Assembly (NCBI RefSeq): GCF_004799395.1
Contig: NZ_SSMZ01000316.1
Location: 1 to 43,124 of the forward strand
DNA: 43,124 nucleotides
Direction: 5' to 3'
Source: Phenylobacterium sp.
GTDB taxonomy: Bacteria > Pseudomonadota > Alphaproteobacteria > Caulobacterales > Caulobacteraceae
Part shown: positions 16,676 through 25,757 of the stretch, piece by piece
How the letters are laid out: each line of letters begins with the position of its first letter
How positions within the stretch are numbered: position 1 is the stretch's first letter
The notes under the pieces: model-generated
Told to the model about the DNA's origin: nothing
Databases searched by the model: none
The model's input: the letters and a program-made list of their open reading frames with translations, nothing else
Translations under genes and position numbers: made by a program

Positions 16676-16838
16676 GGCGTCGGCGTGCCGTCCGAAGCGT
16701 TCGGCCGCTTCTTCCCGTTGCTCGCAGAGACCTGCCGCGGCCTTCTGGGCGAGGCGTGGACGGCGCAGATCGAGGCGGCCTGGCGCGATGCGTTGGCGCG
16801 CGTCGCCCGCCTCACACCGATCTAGTCTGGGACAACGA

Positions 16839-16866
16839 GAGGCCGCCCCTGCGAAGGGGCGGCCTC
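16839..16866. terminator. Strong hairpin between convergent genes, likely bidirectional terminator
   Basis: GAGGCCGCCCCT and AGGGGCGGCCTC form a perfect 12-bp stem around the tetraloop GCGA. It lies 13 bp after the globin-like stop and 22 bp beyond the TonB receptor stop. There is no long T-run on either strand, which is common in very GC-rich genomes. Confidence 0.75.
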
Positions 16867-16888
16867 CGTATCTGCGTCGCGGCTGGCG

Positions 16889-19522
16889 TCAGAACTTGTA
16901 GTGGACCTCGAAGCCGTAGGTGCGCGGCGGGGTCAGGTCATAGGCCGGAGCCTGGGTGAAGCCGCCGCCGCCCACAGGGGCTGCGATCGGATAGCCGCCG
17001 GCGGCGGCGTCGTAGCCCAGGGTGTCGAACAGGTTCCGCACGTAGGCCACGAGCTCGTACTTGTCATGGTTGCCCTGCCAGGTGGCCCGCAGGTCAACCT
17101 GGTTCCAGCTCGGCGCCTCGTCGTAGGCGCGCACGAAGACCGAGTCGTAGGACTTGTCCTTCCAGATATAGCTTCCCGAGAGGATCAGTTGGCCGGGGTC
17201 GAAGACGAAGGTGTAGTTGGCGTTGAAGGCGACCTTGTTCTTGGGCGCCTGCGGCAGGGGGTCGCCGCTCACCGACTGGGCGCCGGTGGCCCCGACAGGT
17301 CGCGCGCCGAGCGCGATGGCTCCCGGGTCCGCCACGTCCACGAGGCAGGTTCCCGTCGCCACGCCGCCTACGAGACTGCACCCTGACTGAATGCGGGTGT
17401 CGTCGAAGCCGTAGACCAGGCTCAGGTTGAGATGCTCAACCGGGTTCCAGATGGCGGTGAATTCGATCCCCTTGGAGATCGCCTTCGGGATGTTGATGAA
17501 CTCGGTCACGGTGATCGCGCCCACCGGCACGCCGATCGGAATCTGGGCGTCCTCGTAGTTGTAGTAGAAGGCGTCGGCGTCGAGGACGAAGTTGCCCATG
17601 GTCTTCTTGAAGCCGACCTCGAAGTCGTCGACGTGTTCGGGGGCCGCCTCGACGTTTGCGCCAATGTAGCCGGCGTTGAAACCGAACGCCTTGTAACCGC
17701 GGTTGTAGCGGCCATAGACGAGGGTCTGCGCGTCCGGCGTCCAGGAGATCCCGGCGGTGCCGGTGAAGGCGCTGGAATTGTCTTTCAGGCACCGCACGTC
17801 GTCGCCGGCGTATTTGCCGGTCAGTTGCAGGGTCGGCAACGAGCAGGTGCCCTTGCTGGGCGTCTGGCTGACCTGGACCGGGGTGATGTCCACCGCCGGC
17901 AGCAGCGAGCCCAGGTTCTCTGCGCTGACGGCGGCGGAGAGGTCCTGGAAGGCGATGTAGCGGGCTTCTTCCTGGCCGTGTTTCTCGTCATAGGTGTAGC
18001 GCAGGCCCGCGGTCAGCTTCAGCTGGTCGGTGACCTTCCAGTCGACCTGGCCGAAGGCGGCGGTCGAGGAGATGTGGTCCTGATAGTCGAGCAACAGATA
18101 GTTGAGGCTCGGATTCGGCGGCGCCGGCAGGCCGGGCGCCGCTGGCGCCGGCGCCGCGATCTGCGGTTGGTTCGGCTCCTGGAAAGTCTCTGGGTTGTTG
18201 TCGATTTCGTCGTACCGGTAGAAGCCGCCGATCCATTGGACCGGGCCTTCGGTCGTTGAGGAGAAGTCGAATTCGTGGCTCGACCAGTCGGGGTGCGCCT
18301 CATACTGGAAGATCTGCTGCGGGTGGACGGTAAGCGGCGTGCAGATTGGCGGCCCGAGCGTTGCGCAGGTCCCCCCGGGCGCCAGCGGAATCTGGTAGGC
18401 GGTGACTGGTGAGTTGTCGTTGTTGAAATAGGCTGTGTGAAGATTGTAGTGATATTGGCTGTATCCGCCGATGTACTTCAGGTCCCATCCGTCGAAGTGG
18501 TGGGTCCAGTGCAGGGTGATCGTCGGCGCCGCGTTGACGACGATGTTGGTCGACACGGCGTGGGCGAAGGTGCGGATGTTGTTGATGGCCGGGTTGTCGG
18601 TCAGGCCTGTCGGGATGCCCTGGACCGAGCCCGGCACGGCCCCGCCGCCGAACGGGAAGTTCGGGTTGAACACCAGCTGGCCCGGCTGGGTCAGCGAGGT
18701 GTCGTAGTGGCCCGTGGTCGGGATGCCGAGCAGGCCGCCCGGACCGCCACGGTCGTTGTCGAACCACACCGCATAGGCGTCGAGCCAGATGTCGTCCTTG
18801 TCGGTCTTGTATTCGAGTTGGGCGTCGACATAGGGATCGTGGCGGACATCGCCCTCGGACGGACCTGTCAGGTTCTTGAAATAACCCTCGGTCTGGTCGA
18901 GGTCGTAGAAGCTCAGGCGGTAGTTCAGCCCGCTGATGCCCGTGGGCCCGCTGACCGTGCCTTCGAACTTCGTGAAGCCGTAGTTGCCGACGATGGCGCG
19001 GACCTCGCCGCCGAAGTCCTCGGTCGGGCGCTTGGAGATGGTGTTGATCAGGCCGCCGACGGCGTTGCGTCCATAGAGAGTGCCCTGTGGGCCCAGCAGC
19101 ACCTCGACCTGATCGATGACCATGTCGTCACGGCCGACCAGGTAGGTCGAGTTGGAGAAGAAGTCGTCGTAGTAGACCGCGACGGCCGAGTCCGAGAGGT
19201 AGATGTTGTTGTTACGGGCCAGGCCCCGCATGACCGGCCGATCCAGCTGGCTGGAATAGGTGAGGCCCGGCGTGAAATTGGTCATGTCCTGGACTGTCGT
19301 GATCCCCTCCAGGGCGCGTTCGCGCGCGCTGAAGGCTGTCACGGCGACCGGAACGTCCTGAAGGTTCGCCGAGCGCCGCTCGGCGGTGACCACAAGTTCT
19401 TCGATGGTGCTGCTAGGCGCCGCAGCCGCCGCGGTGGTCGGGCGAGTCTGCGCGTGCGCTGTCGTTCCGAGCGCGACGGCCAGCAGGGCGCTAGACGCCA
19501 ATAGAGAGCGTTTCCAGGGCAT
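16889..19522 (-). CDS. TonB-dependent outer-membrane receptor
   Basis: An 877-aa outer-membrane transporter. The signal peptide spans about residues 1-25 (PWKRSLLASSALLAVALGTTAHA). A TonB-box-like segment (TIEELVVTAERR, residues about 40-51) precedes the plug domain (DVPVAVTAFSARE, VMRGLARNNNIYLSDSAVAVYYDDFF, VEVLLGPQGTLYGRNAVGGLINTIS). The rest is the 22-strand barrel, closing with TPPRTYGFEVHYKF and the terminal Phe. The plug style is that of the sphingomonad/caulobacter receptors for plant-derived or organic substrates rather than a clear siderophore type. ATG 19522 follows GGGAGGA. Divergent regulatory DNA with a perfect palindrome lies upstream. The neighbouring ilvD-racemase-amidohydrolase cluster might use what it imports; this is inference. 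Confidence 0.93.
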   Translation of the reverse strand: MPWKRSLLASSALLAVALGTTAHAQTRPTTAAAAAPSSTIEELVVTAERRSANLQDVPVAVTAFSARERALEGITTVQDMTNFTPGLTYSSQLDRPVMRGLARNNNIYLSDSAVAVYYDDFFSNSTYLVGRDDMVIDQVEVLLGPQGTLYGRNAVGGLINTISKRPTEDFGGEVRAIVGNYGFTKFEGTVSGPTGISGLNYRLSFYDLDQTEGYFKNLTGPSEGDVRHDPYVDAQLEYKTDKDDIWLDAYAVWFDNDRGGPGGLLGIPTTGHYDTSLTQPGQLVFNPNFPFGGGAVPGSVQGIPTGLTDNPAINNIRTFAHAVSTNIVVNAAPTITLHWTHHFDGWDLKYIGGYSQYHYNLHTAYFNNDNSPVTAYQIPLAPGGTCATLGPPICTPLTVHPQQIFQYEAHPDWSSHEFDFSSTTEGPVQWIGGFYRYDEIDNNPETFQEPNQPQIAAPAPAAPGLPAPPNPSLNYLLLDYQDHISSTAAFGQVDWKVTDQLKLTAGLRYTYDEKHGQEEARYIAFQDLSAAVSAENLGSLLPAVDITPVQVSQTPSKGTCSLPTLQLTGKYAGDDVRCLKDNSSAFTGTAGISWTPDAQTLVYGRYNRGYKAFGFNAGYIGANVEAAPEHVDDFEVGFKKTMGNFVLDADAFYYNYEDAQIPIGVPVGAITVTEFINIPKAISKGIEFTAIWNPVEHLNLSLVYGFDDTRIQSGCSLVGGVATGTCLVDVADPGAIALGARPVGATGAQSVSGDPLPQAPKNKVAFNANYTFVFDPGQLILSGSYIWKDKSYDSVFVRAYDEAPSWNQVDLRATWQGNHDKYELVAYVRNLFDTLGYDAAAGGYPIAAPVGGGGFTQAPAYDLTPPRTYGFEVHYKF

Positions 19523-20010
19523 TCGTAGTCCTCCCAGCGTTTCTTTTGACGCTATTGGCTGCGCCTGACGGGCACGCTGGAGGCGCAACCTGGAAGCGTC
19601 AACAGCCGAGCCGTTAGTTATCGTCGATAACTAACTATAGGTCAGTCAGGATTGCAGATGAGACACAGGGTTCGCGAGGGCGGAATGCGCCGCGCCGGCT
19701 CTGGAAGCTGCGTTGTGCAGTGCAAAACCGTGACAACCTGACACGGCGACCACCAGGCATTCATTCTATACGCTGTATCAAGCGCTCGAATATTTGAAAT
19801 CTGAACAAACCGGAATTTCGAATTTCATCTTTTCTTGTTGGAAAACGCCCGCTTACGGAATACCGCTGTTACGGGGGCACAACGCACCGGCGCGATCAAG
19901 GTTCCAAATGCAACCGGCGCGCGCCATCGGCGTTCGCGCGAAAGCCGGCGGGGCCTTTCCTGCGTTGCGCTGCACGCTTAAGGAACGGCCTCGATCAGGA
20001 GGTCCATTCG
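19523..20010. other. 488-bp divergent regulatory region without a gene
   Basis: The longest non-coding gap in the window. It holds the palindrome at 19613-19635, an ATAC-GCT-GTAT inverted repeat at 19768-19778, and an AT-rich stretch (about 19785-19845) with tandem GAATTTC copies that could carry the rightward promoter. GGAGGT precedes the ilvD ATG. An open frame from 19794 starts at TTG, has no ribosome-binding site and reads like out-of-frame DNA, so I do not call it. Confidence 0.6.
19613..19635. promoter_or_regulatory. Perfect 10-bp inverted repeat, probable operator of the TonB receptor gene
   Basis: GTTAGTTATC (19613-19622) and GATAACTAAC (19626-19635) are exact reverse complements with a 3-bp centre. 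The site is about 90-115 bp upstream of the receptor ATG. On the minus strand CTGACC-17 bp-GATAAC would place a -10 within it, as expected for a repressor of TetR or GntR type. No regulator gene lies next to it. Confidence 0.6.
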
Positions 20011-21747
20011 ATGCATCGCAAGCCGGACGGAAGCTGGGACAAGACCAGGCTGCCCAGCCGTCACGTGACCGAGGGGCCCAGCCGGGCGCCGCACCGCTCT
20101 TACTACTACGCCATGGGTCTCGGCAGCCGTGAGATCGCCCAACCCTTCGTGGGCGTGGCCTCCTGCTGGAACGAGGCCGCGCCCTGCAACACCGCGCTGA
20201 TGCGCCAGGCGCACGCGGTGTCGGAGGGCGTGAAGGCCGCAGGCGCGACCCCGCGGGAGTTCTGCACCATCACGGTCACCGACGGCATCGCCATGGGTCA
20301 CGAGGGCATGCGCTCCTCGCTGGTGAGCCGTGACCTGATCGCCGACTCGGTCGAGCTGACCATGCGCGGCCACGCCTATGACGCCCTGGTTGGCATCGCC
20401 GGATGCGACAAGTCCCTGCCGGGGATGATGATGGCCATGCTGCGGTTGAACGTGCCGTCAGTGTTCCTCTACGGCGGTTCGATCCTGCCCGGCTCGTGGC
20501 AGGGCCGCGACGTGACCGTGGTCGACGTGTTCGAAGGCGTCGGCATGCATTCCGCTGGCCGGATGAGCCTGGAGGACCTCTGCAGCCTGGAGCAGGTCGC
20601 CTGCCCGTCGGACGGGGCCTGCGGGGGGCAGTTCACCGCCAACACCATGGCCTGTGTCTCCGAGGCCATCGGTCTTGCCCTGCCGCTCTCGGCTTCGCTG
20701 CCGGCGCCCTATCTGAGCCGCGACGCCTATGCGGTGGCCTCGGGCGAGGCGGTGGTCCGGCTGATCGCGACGGGCCTGCGTCCCCGCGACATCGTCACCC
20801 GCAAGTCCTTCGAGAACGCCGCGGCCGTGGTCGCGGCGACCGGCGGTTCGACCAACGGCGGTCTGCACCTGCCGGCCATGGCGCACGAGTGCGGCATCGA
20901 ATTCACCCTGCGCGACTTCGCCGAGATCGCCGCCCGCACGCCGCACATCGCCGACATGAAGCCCGGCGGCCGGTTCGTGGCCAAGGACATGGGCGAGGCG
21001 GGCGGCATGCCCATGCTGCTGAAGACCCTGCTCGAGGGTGGCTACATCCACGGCGACTGCATGACCGTGACCGGCAAGACCATCGCGGAGAACCTGACCG
21101 AGGTGGCCTGGCGCGACGACCAGGAGGTGATCCGCCCGGTCTCCAACCCGCTGTCGCCGACCGGCGGCGTGGTGGGCCTGTGGGGCTCGCTCGCCCCCGA
21201 CGGCGCCATCGTCAAGGTGGCCGGCATGACCTCCCATCGCGCGCACCGCGGGCCGGCCCGCTGCTTCGACGGCGAGCAGGCCTGTTTCGACGCCGTGGAG
21301 GCCGGCGCCTACGAGGACGGCGACGTCCTGGTGATCCGTTATGAGGGCGCGCGCGGCGGACCCGGGATGCGCGAGATGCTGTCGACCACGGCGGCGCTTT
21401 CCGGCCAGGGCCGCGGCGACAAGGTGGCGCTGATCACCGACGGCCGCTTCTCCGGCGGCACGCGGGGCCTCTGCGTCGGCCACATCGGGCCGGAGGCCCA
21501 GATGGGCGGACCGATCGCGCTGATCAAGGACGGCGACATCATCGCCATCGACGCTGACGCGGGGACCATCGAACTGGAGGTCGATCCCATCGAGCTGGAG
21601 AACCGCCAACGCCATTGGGAGCCGCGCAAGACCAACTATGGCTCGGGCGCGCTCTGGAAGTACGCCCAGATGGTGGGCCCGGCCCACGAAGGCGCGGTGA
21701 CCCATCCGGGCATGGCCGGCGAGACCCACGTCTACGCGGACATCTGA
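20011..21747 (+). CDS. ilvD: Dihydroxy-acid dehydratase family enzyme (IlvD/Edd)
   Basis: A 578-aa iron-sulfur dehydratase. Conserved features in order are [13 protein letters not shown] (cluster ligand Cys59), [38 protein letters not shown] (second Cys), [23 protein letters not shown] (third Cys), [30 protein letters not shown] and [16 protein letters not shown]. These match dihydroxy-acid dehydratase of branched-chain amino-acid synthesis, which converts 2,3-dihydroxyacids to 2-oxoacids. The same fold includes sugar-acid dehydratases. The gene is linked to a racemase (1-nt overlap) and an amidohydrolase rather than to ilv genes, so a catabolic role is possible. The ATG has a clear GGAGGT site. 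Confidence 0.85.
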   Translation: MHRKPDGSWDKTRLPSRHVTEGPSRAPHRSYYYAMGLGSREIAQPFVGVASCWNEAAPCNTALMRQAHAVSEGVKAAGATPREFCTITVTDGIAMGHEGMRSSLVSRDLIADSVELTMRGHAYDALVGIAGCDKSLPGMMMAMLRLNVPSVFLYGGSILPGSWQGRDVTVVDVFEGVGMHSAGRMSLEDLCSLEQVACPSDGACGGQFTANTMACVSEAIGLALPLSASLPAPYLSRDAYAVASGEAVVRLIATGLRPRDIVTRKSFENAAAVVAATGGSTNGGLHLPAMAHECGIEFTLRDFAEIAARTPHIADMKPGGRFVAKDMGEAGGMPMLLKTLLEGGYIHGDCMTVTGKTIAENLTEVAWRDDQEVIRPVSNPLSPTGGVVGLWGSLAPDGAIVKVAGMTSHRAHRGPARCFDGEQACFDAVEAGAYEDGDVLVIRYEGARGGPGMREMLSTTAALSGQGRGDKVALITDGRFSGGTRGLCVGHIGPEAQMGGPIALIKDGDIIAIDADAGTIELEVDPIELENRQRHWEPRKTNYGSGALWKYAQMVGPAHEGAVTHPGMAGETHVYADI

Positions 21748-22436
21748 TGAAGACCATCGGGCTGATCGGCGGGATGAGCGCGGAGAGCACCACCGTCTAC
21801 TACCAGCTGATCAACCGGCTGGTGCGTGAGCGGCTGGGCGGACTGCATTCGGCGCAGATCGCCCTCTGGTCGCTGGACTTCGCCCCCATCGCCGAATTGC
21901 AGGGGATGGATGACTGGGCGGCGACGGGGCGCGTGCTGGCGGATGCTGCGCGGCGGCTGGAAGGCGCGGGCGCCGACACGGTGCTGATCTGCGCCAACAC
22001 CATGCACCTGAACTACGCCGAGGTGGCCGCCGCGACGTCCAAGCCGGTGATCCATATCGCCGACGCGACGGCCGAAGCGCTGAAAGCGAGGGGCGTGACC
22101 AAGGCCCTGTTGCTGGCCACCCGCTTCACGATGGAGAAGCCGTTCTACTCCGAGCGGCTGGCGGCGCAGGGCATCGCGACCATCACCCCTCCCAAGGCCG
22201 ACCGCGATCGTCTGCACGCCATTATCTACGACGAACTGGTGGTGGGCGTGATCACCGAGGCCTCCCGCACCGCGGTGCTGGCGATGATCGACGAGGCCAA
22301 GGCCACCGGCTGCGACGGGATCATCTTCGGCTGCACGGAGATCGGCCTGCTGCTCGACGTCGCCGCCATGCCGCTTGCGACCGTCGACACCGCCGTCGCC
22401 CATTGTGAAGCCGCCGTGGATTTCGCTCTGGCCTAG
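21747..22436 (+). CDS. Aspartate/glutamate racemase family protein
   Basis: A 229-aa cofactor-independent racemase-fold protein. It opens KTIGLIGGMSAESTTVYYQLINR, the signature of the aspartate racemase subgroup. Both catalytic cysteines are present: Cys82 in LICANTMHLN and Cys196 in IIFGCTEIGLLL. The ATG overlaps the ilvD stop in TGATG, so translation is coupled. Likely reaction: racemisation of aspartate, glutamate or a related acidic amino acid or hydantoin-type substrate. It belongs to the ilvD operon. Confidence 0.9.
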   Translation: MKTIGLIGGMSAESTTVYYQLINRLVRERLGGLHSAQIALWSLDFAPIAELQGMDDWAATGRVLADAARRLEGAGADTVLICANTMHLNYAEVAAATSKPVIHIADATAEALKARGVTKALLLATRFTMEKPFYSERLAAQGIATITPPKADRDRLHAIIYDELVVGVITEASRTAVLAMIDEAKATGCDGIIFGCTEIGLLLDVAAMPLATVDTAVAHCEAAVDFALA

Positions 22437-22484
22437 CCGCAGGCGCGGCGCGACACTCCTCTGCGACGCGGGGAGGCGAGGCGC

Positions 22485-24188
22485 ATGAGATGGGACGATC
22501 GAAGCCGTCGGGGGTTCCTCGGTCTGGCGGGCGCCGGCCTGGCCGCGCCCTGGGCTCGCGCCGCCGCCGGCGCCGCATCAGAGGACGCCGACCTCGTGGT
22601 CCTCAACGCCAAGGTGCTGACGGTCGACGCCCAGGCGCCGCGGGCCCAGGCCTTCGCGGTGCGGGGCGGACGCTTCATCGCGGTGGGGCGTAACGAAGAC
22701 ATCAGGCCGCTGATCGGCAAACGCACCCAGACCTTCGACGCCCAGGGCATGACCGTCACCCCGGGCTTCATCGATTGCCACAACCACGCGCCGGGCGAGA
22801 CGCTGCTCTACGACGTCCTGGTCGGCAATCCGTTCGAGGTCGAGTTCGTCACCATCGACAGCATCGTCGAGAAGCTGCGCGCCCGGGCCCAGACCTTGCC
22901 GCCGGACACCTGGGTCAGGGGCGAGTTCTACGACGATATCAAGGTCAAGGACGGCCGCCTGCTCAACGTCCACGACCTGGACCGGGTGTCGACGACGCAG
23001 CCCGTCGGCGTGCGCCACCGCGGCGGGCATACGATGTTCTACAATTCCAAGGCCCTCGCCATGGCCGGGGTCACCAAGGCGACCCCGGACCCGCCGGGCG
23101 GCACCTACGACAGGGGCCCCGATGGCGAGCTCAACGGCCGCGTCACCGACAACGCCAGCCGCCCCATCGAAGCGATCGGCCTGCGCCAGACCTTCACGCC
23201 GCAGGAGGCCGCGCGGCGCGGCCGGGACGGCCAGGCGCACATGTCCAAGCAGTTCGTGCGTTACGGCCTGACCAGCGTCCACCACGAGGGCGGGGATCTC
23301 GCCGCCCTGCAGGACATCCGCGCGCGGGGCGATCTCAAGCACCGGGTCAGCTACGAGCCTCAGGCCCTGGTCATGGAGGCGATGATCCGTTCGGGCCTGC
23401 AGACCGGCTTCGGCGACGAGTGGATCAAGCTCGGCGCGACGTCGGAGCACCTGGTTGACGGCTCGTTCTCCGAGCGGACCATGGCGATGAGCCACGCCTA
23501 TCCCGGTGTCTCGCCGCCCTATTTCGGCAACCTCACCGAGACGCCGGAGGTGCTGAACGCCTGGATCGAGCGGGTGCACCGAGCGGGGATCGACGTGAAT
23601 TGCCACGCGAATGGCGATGTGGCGATCGACCGTGTGCTGACCGCCATCGAGCGCGCCCAGAAACTCTATCCCCGCCCCAACGCGCGGCCGAAGATCACCC
23701 ACTGCACCCTGCTGAACCCCTCGCTAATCGCGCGGATCAAGGCGGCGAGCGTCGTGCCGGCGGTGTTCTCGACCTACGCCTACTACAACTCCGACAAGTT
23801 CCCGTTCTATGGCGAGGCGACCATCCGCAACGCCATGGCGTTCCGCGACCTGCTGGACGCCGGCGTGCCGGTTTGCGCGGGCTCCGATTTCAATCCGGGA
23901 CCGTTCTCGCCGCTGATGGCCATCCAGGCGATGGTCACGCGCAAGGGCTGGGACGGGAAGGTCTGGGGCGCCAACCAGAGGATCACCGTCGACGAGGCCC
24001 TGCGGGTCAACACCCTGAACGGCGCTTTCGCCTCCCACGAGGAGACGACCAAGGGCTCGATCGCCCCCGGCAAACTGGCTGATTACGTGGTGCTGGCAGA
24101 CGATCCGCATACGGTCGATCCGGACAGGATCAAGGACATCAAGATCGTGCACACGGTCACCGGCGGCGCGACGGTCTATCAAGCCTAG
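22485..24188 (+). CDS. Tat-exported amidohydrolase, YtcJ-like
   Basis: A 567-aa metal-dependent hydrolase. The N-terminus has a twin-arginine signal (DDRSRRGFLGLAGAGLAAP...ARAAAG), so it is probably folded in the cytoplasm and exported by Tat. An urease-like beta-sandwich (DADLVVLNAKVLTVD, AVRGGRFIAVG, GMTVTPGFIDCHNH) supplies the first metal ligands. Further ligands fit HANGDVAIDR, ITHCTLL and CAGSDFNPGPFSP, and it ends with the usual GSIAPGKLADYVVLADDP. This is the Amidohydro_3 group, often acting on N-acyl or cyclic amides. It follows the racemase by 48 bp and likely shares its operon. The tatABC genes are at 38875-40683. Confidence 0.9.
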   Translation: MRWDDRSRRGFLGLAGAGLAAPWARAAAGAASEDADLVVLNAKVLTVDAQAPRAQAFAVRGGRFIAVGRNEDIRPLIGKRTQTFDAQGMTVTPGFIDCHNHAPGETLLYDVLVGNPFEVEFVTIDSIVEKLRARAQTLPPDTWVRGEFYDDIKVKDGRLLNVHDLDRVSTTQPVGVRHRGGHTMFYNSKALAMAGVTKATPDPPGGTYDRGPDGELNGRVTDNASRPIEAIGLRQTFTPQEAARRGRDGQAHMSKQFVRYGLTSVHHEGGDLAALQDIRARGDLKHRVSYEPQALVMEAMIRSGLQTGFGDEWIKLGATSEHLVDGSFSERTMAMSHAYPGVSPPYFGNLTETPEVLNAWIERVHRAGIDVNCHANGDVAIDRVLTAIERAQKLYPRPNARPKITHCTLLNPSLIARIKAASVVPAVFSTYAYYNSDKFPFYGEATIRNAMAFRDLLDAGVPVCAGSDFNPGPFSPLMAIQAMVTRKGWDGKVWGANQRITVDEALRVNTLNGAFASHEETTKGSIAPGKLADYVVLADDPHTVDPDRIKDIKIVHTVTGGATVYQA

Positions 24189-24914
24189 CTACGGTAGGGC
24201 GCGGCGGTCCTCGGCCTCGTCGTCTTCGTCCCACGGCGCCTCATCGTCGTCCTCGTCGGCGAGGCGCGAAAACAGCGGAGCAAGCGGCGGGAAGGGCTCC
24301 CGTTCGAACTCCGGCTCCGGCTTCGACTCAGGCGGCGGCGCGGGGCTCGCCACCACCGGGGCTGGTGCGGGCGCGGCGGCGCGCTTGGCGGCCATCGGGC
24401 GTCTCAACAGCGCCTCGATCCTGGCCAGCCAGCGGTTGGCCTCGGCGATGGCCTCTGCGGGCGCCAGCTCGTCGCGGCGGCCCTCGTCCTCCGGCAGCCA
24501 CAGGTCGAGGATGAAGTCCGGCTGAGCCAGGTCGTCGAACACCAACCTGAGCGCCACCCGCTCGGCGGCGTCGAAGGCCTCCAGCGCCTTGCGCGCCTCG
24601 CCGCGATGGACCCGGCCGGTGACCAGGCCGTCGACGATCACTTCGGCGCCCATCAGCTCGTCGAGCGAATAGACCAGGCCCCAGGCGCCGGCGTCCCAGA
24701 CCACCGCGCAGCGATTGGTCGTGAAATTGAACCCCATGCCCTTGCCGCGCCCCAGCGCCGGCAGGAAGCCGTGCAGGTCGCCTTTCAGCACGGTCTTCAG
24801 GCCCCGCTGAATCCGGCGGCCTTCGTTCATCCGCCAGCGGGCGATCCCGGCCACCAGGGTGACCAGAACGCCAGCGACGCCGAGCAACGCCAGGAGCCGG
24901 GTCACCTCGTCCAT
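24189..24914 (-). CDS. Membrane-anchored hypothetical protein with acidic/proline-rich tail
   Basis: A 241-aa protein of unrecognised family. One membrane helix lies at residues about 5-25 (VTRLLALLGVAGVLVTLVAGIA). A soluble domain follows (residues about 30-165) with FTTNRCAVVWDAGAWGLVYSLDELMGAEVIVDG and a DFILDLWLPEDEG strand, which looks like an antiparallel beta domain. The C-terminal 70 residues are low-complexity: Ala/Pro-rich, then strongly acidic (DEDDDEAPWDEDDEAED). Its TAG stop directly abuts the amidohydrolase stop. It lies 48 bp downstream of xthA on the same strand and could be co-transcribed. Confidence 0.7.
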   Translation of the reverse strand: MDEVTRLLALLGVAGVLVTLVAGIARWRMNEGRRIQRGLKTVLKGDLHGFLPALGRGKGMGFNFTTNRCAVVWDAGAWGLVYSLDELMGAEVIVDGLVTGRVHRGEARKALEAFDAAERVALRLVFDDLAQPDFILDLWLPEDEGRRDELAPAEAIAEANRWLARIEALLRRPMAAKRAAAPAPAPVVASPAPPPESKPEPEFEREPFPPLAPLFSRLADEDDDEAPWDEDDEAEDRRALP

Positions 24915-24962
24915 GGCGGACAGGCTAAGCCCCTTGGCTGAGTCTGCCCAAATCGGCGTTCG

Positions 24963-25742
24963 CTAAAGGTCCAGTTCGATGACCAGCGGCACGTGGTCGG
25001 AGGGCTTGTCCCAGCTCCTCACGTCGCGATGGATAGTCACTCCGCTCAACAGGTCGGCGGCCTGGGGCGAGAGCAGGGCGTGGTCGATGCGGATGCCGTT
25101 GTTCCGCTGCCAGGCGCCCGCCTGATAGTCCCAGAACGTGTAGGCGCCGGGGCTCCCATCCGCCTCCAGGAAGGCGTCGGTCAGGCCCAGGTATTTCAAC
25201 ACCCGGAACGCCTCCCGCGTCTGCGGGCGGAACAGGGCGTCGCCCTCCCAATTGGCCGGGAACTCCGCGTCGCGCGCTTCGGGAATGACGTTGTAGTCGC
25301 CGGTCAGCACCAGCGGTTCCTCCAGGGCCAGCAGGTCCTTCGCGTGGCGGGTCAGCCGGCCCATCCAGTCCAGCTTGTAAGGATATTTTTCGCTGTCCAC
25401 CGGATTGCCGTTGGGCAGGTAGATGGAAGCGACGCGCACCGGCCGGGGTCCGGAAATCACCGCCTCGAGATAGCGCGACTGCTCCTCCTCGCCCGGGTCG
25501 GGCAGGCCGCGGCGGACGTCTTCCATCGGCGTCTTCGAGAGCAGGGCCACGCCGTTATAGGACTTCTGGCCGTGGACAGCGACGTTATAGCCCAGCCGCT
25601 CGAACGCCTCGGCCGGGAACTTCTCGTCGACGCACTTGATCTCCTGCAGGCAGGCGACGTCCGGCTGAGCGGCCTCGAACCACTTCAGCACCGTCTCCAG
25701 GCGCGCATTGACCGAATTGACGTTCCAGGTGGCGATGCGCAT
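24963..25742 (-). CDS. xthA: Exodeoxyribonuclease III / AP endonuclease
   Basis: A 259-aa base-excision-repair nuclease that cleaves at abasic sites and degrades 3' ends. Motifs of the EEP (endonuclease/exonuclease/phosphatase) fold are complete: TWNVNSVNAR, CLQEIKC (metal Glu), NGVALLSK, YLPNGNPVDSEKYPYKLDW, LTGDYNVIPEARD (catalytic Asp/Asn), RIDHALLS and WDKPSDHVPLV (catalytic Asp-His). ATG 25742 is preferred to the TTG 12 nt upstream because MRIATWNVNSV is the standard start. Confidence 0.95.
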   Translation of the reverse strand: MRIATWNVNSVNARLETVLKWFEAAQPDVACLQEIKCVDEKFPAEAFERLGYNVAVHGQKSYNGVALLSKTPMEDVRRGLPDPGEEEQSRYLEAVISGPRPVRVASIYLPNGNPVDSEKYPYKLDWMGRLTRHAKDLLALEEPLVLTGDYNVIPEARDAEFPANWEGDALFRPQTREAFRVLKYLGLTDAFLEADGSPGAYTFWDYQAGAWQRNNGIRIDHALLSPQAADLLSGVTIHRDVRSWDKPSDHVPLVIELDL

Positions 25743-25757
25743 CCCAAGTCCCAATCA

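Larger units (their letters stand above)
15626..16825 (+). pseudogene. Globin-like gene split by a toxin-antitoxin insertion
   Basis: The left part (15626-15856, 77 codons) encodes a helical protein: ADSLELLAERAGDPCYAVYAHLF, YPEMETLFVRD, GAVRGEMLAVAF, YAANLIACER. The right part (16667-16825) continues in the same codon phase: VSPGVGVPSEAFGRFF, LLGEAWTAQIEAAWRDALARV, TAG. Removing 15857-16666 (810 bp, exactly 270 codons) rebuilds one 129-aa reading frame. The pattern recalls a small alphaproteobacterial globin-like family with a conserved G-V-P hinge; that family name is from memory and moderately sure. The stranded left half would be read on to a stop at 16004-16006 with a foreign tail. The intact product may have bound heme; the gene is probably dead now. 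Confidence 0.75.

Noticed and set aside
19794-20132. Possible small gene upstream of ilvD
   Set aside because: TTG start, no ribosome-binding site, no signal or domain, and it runs far into ilvD in another frame.
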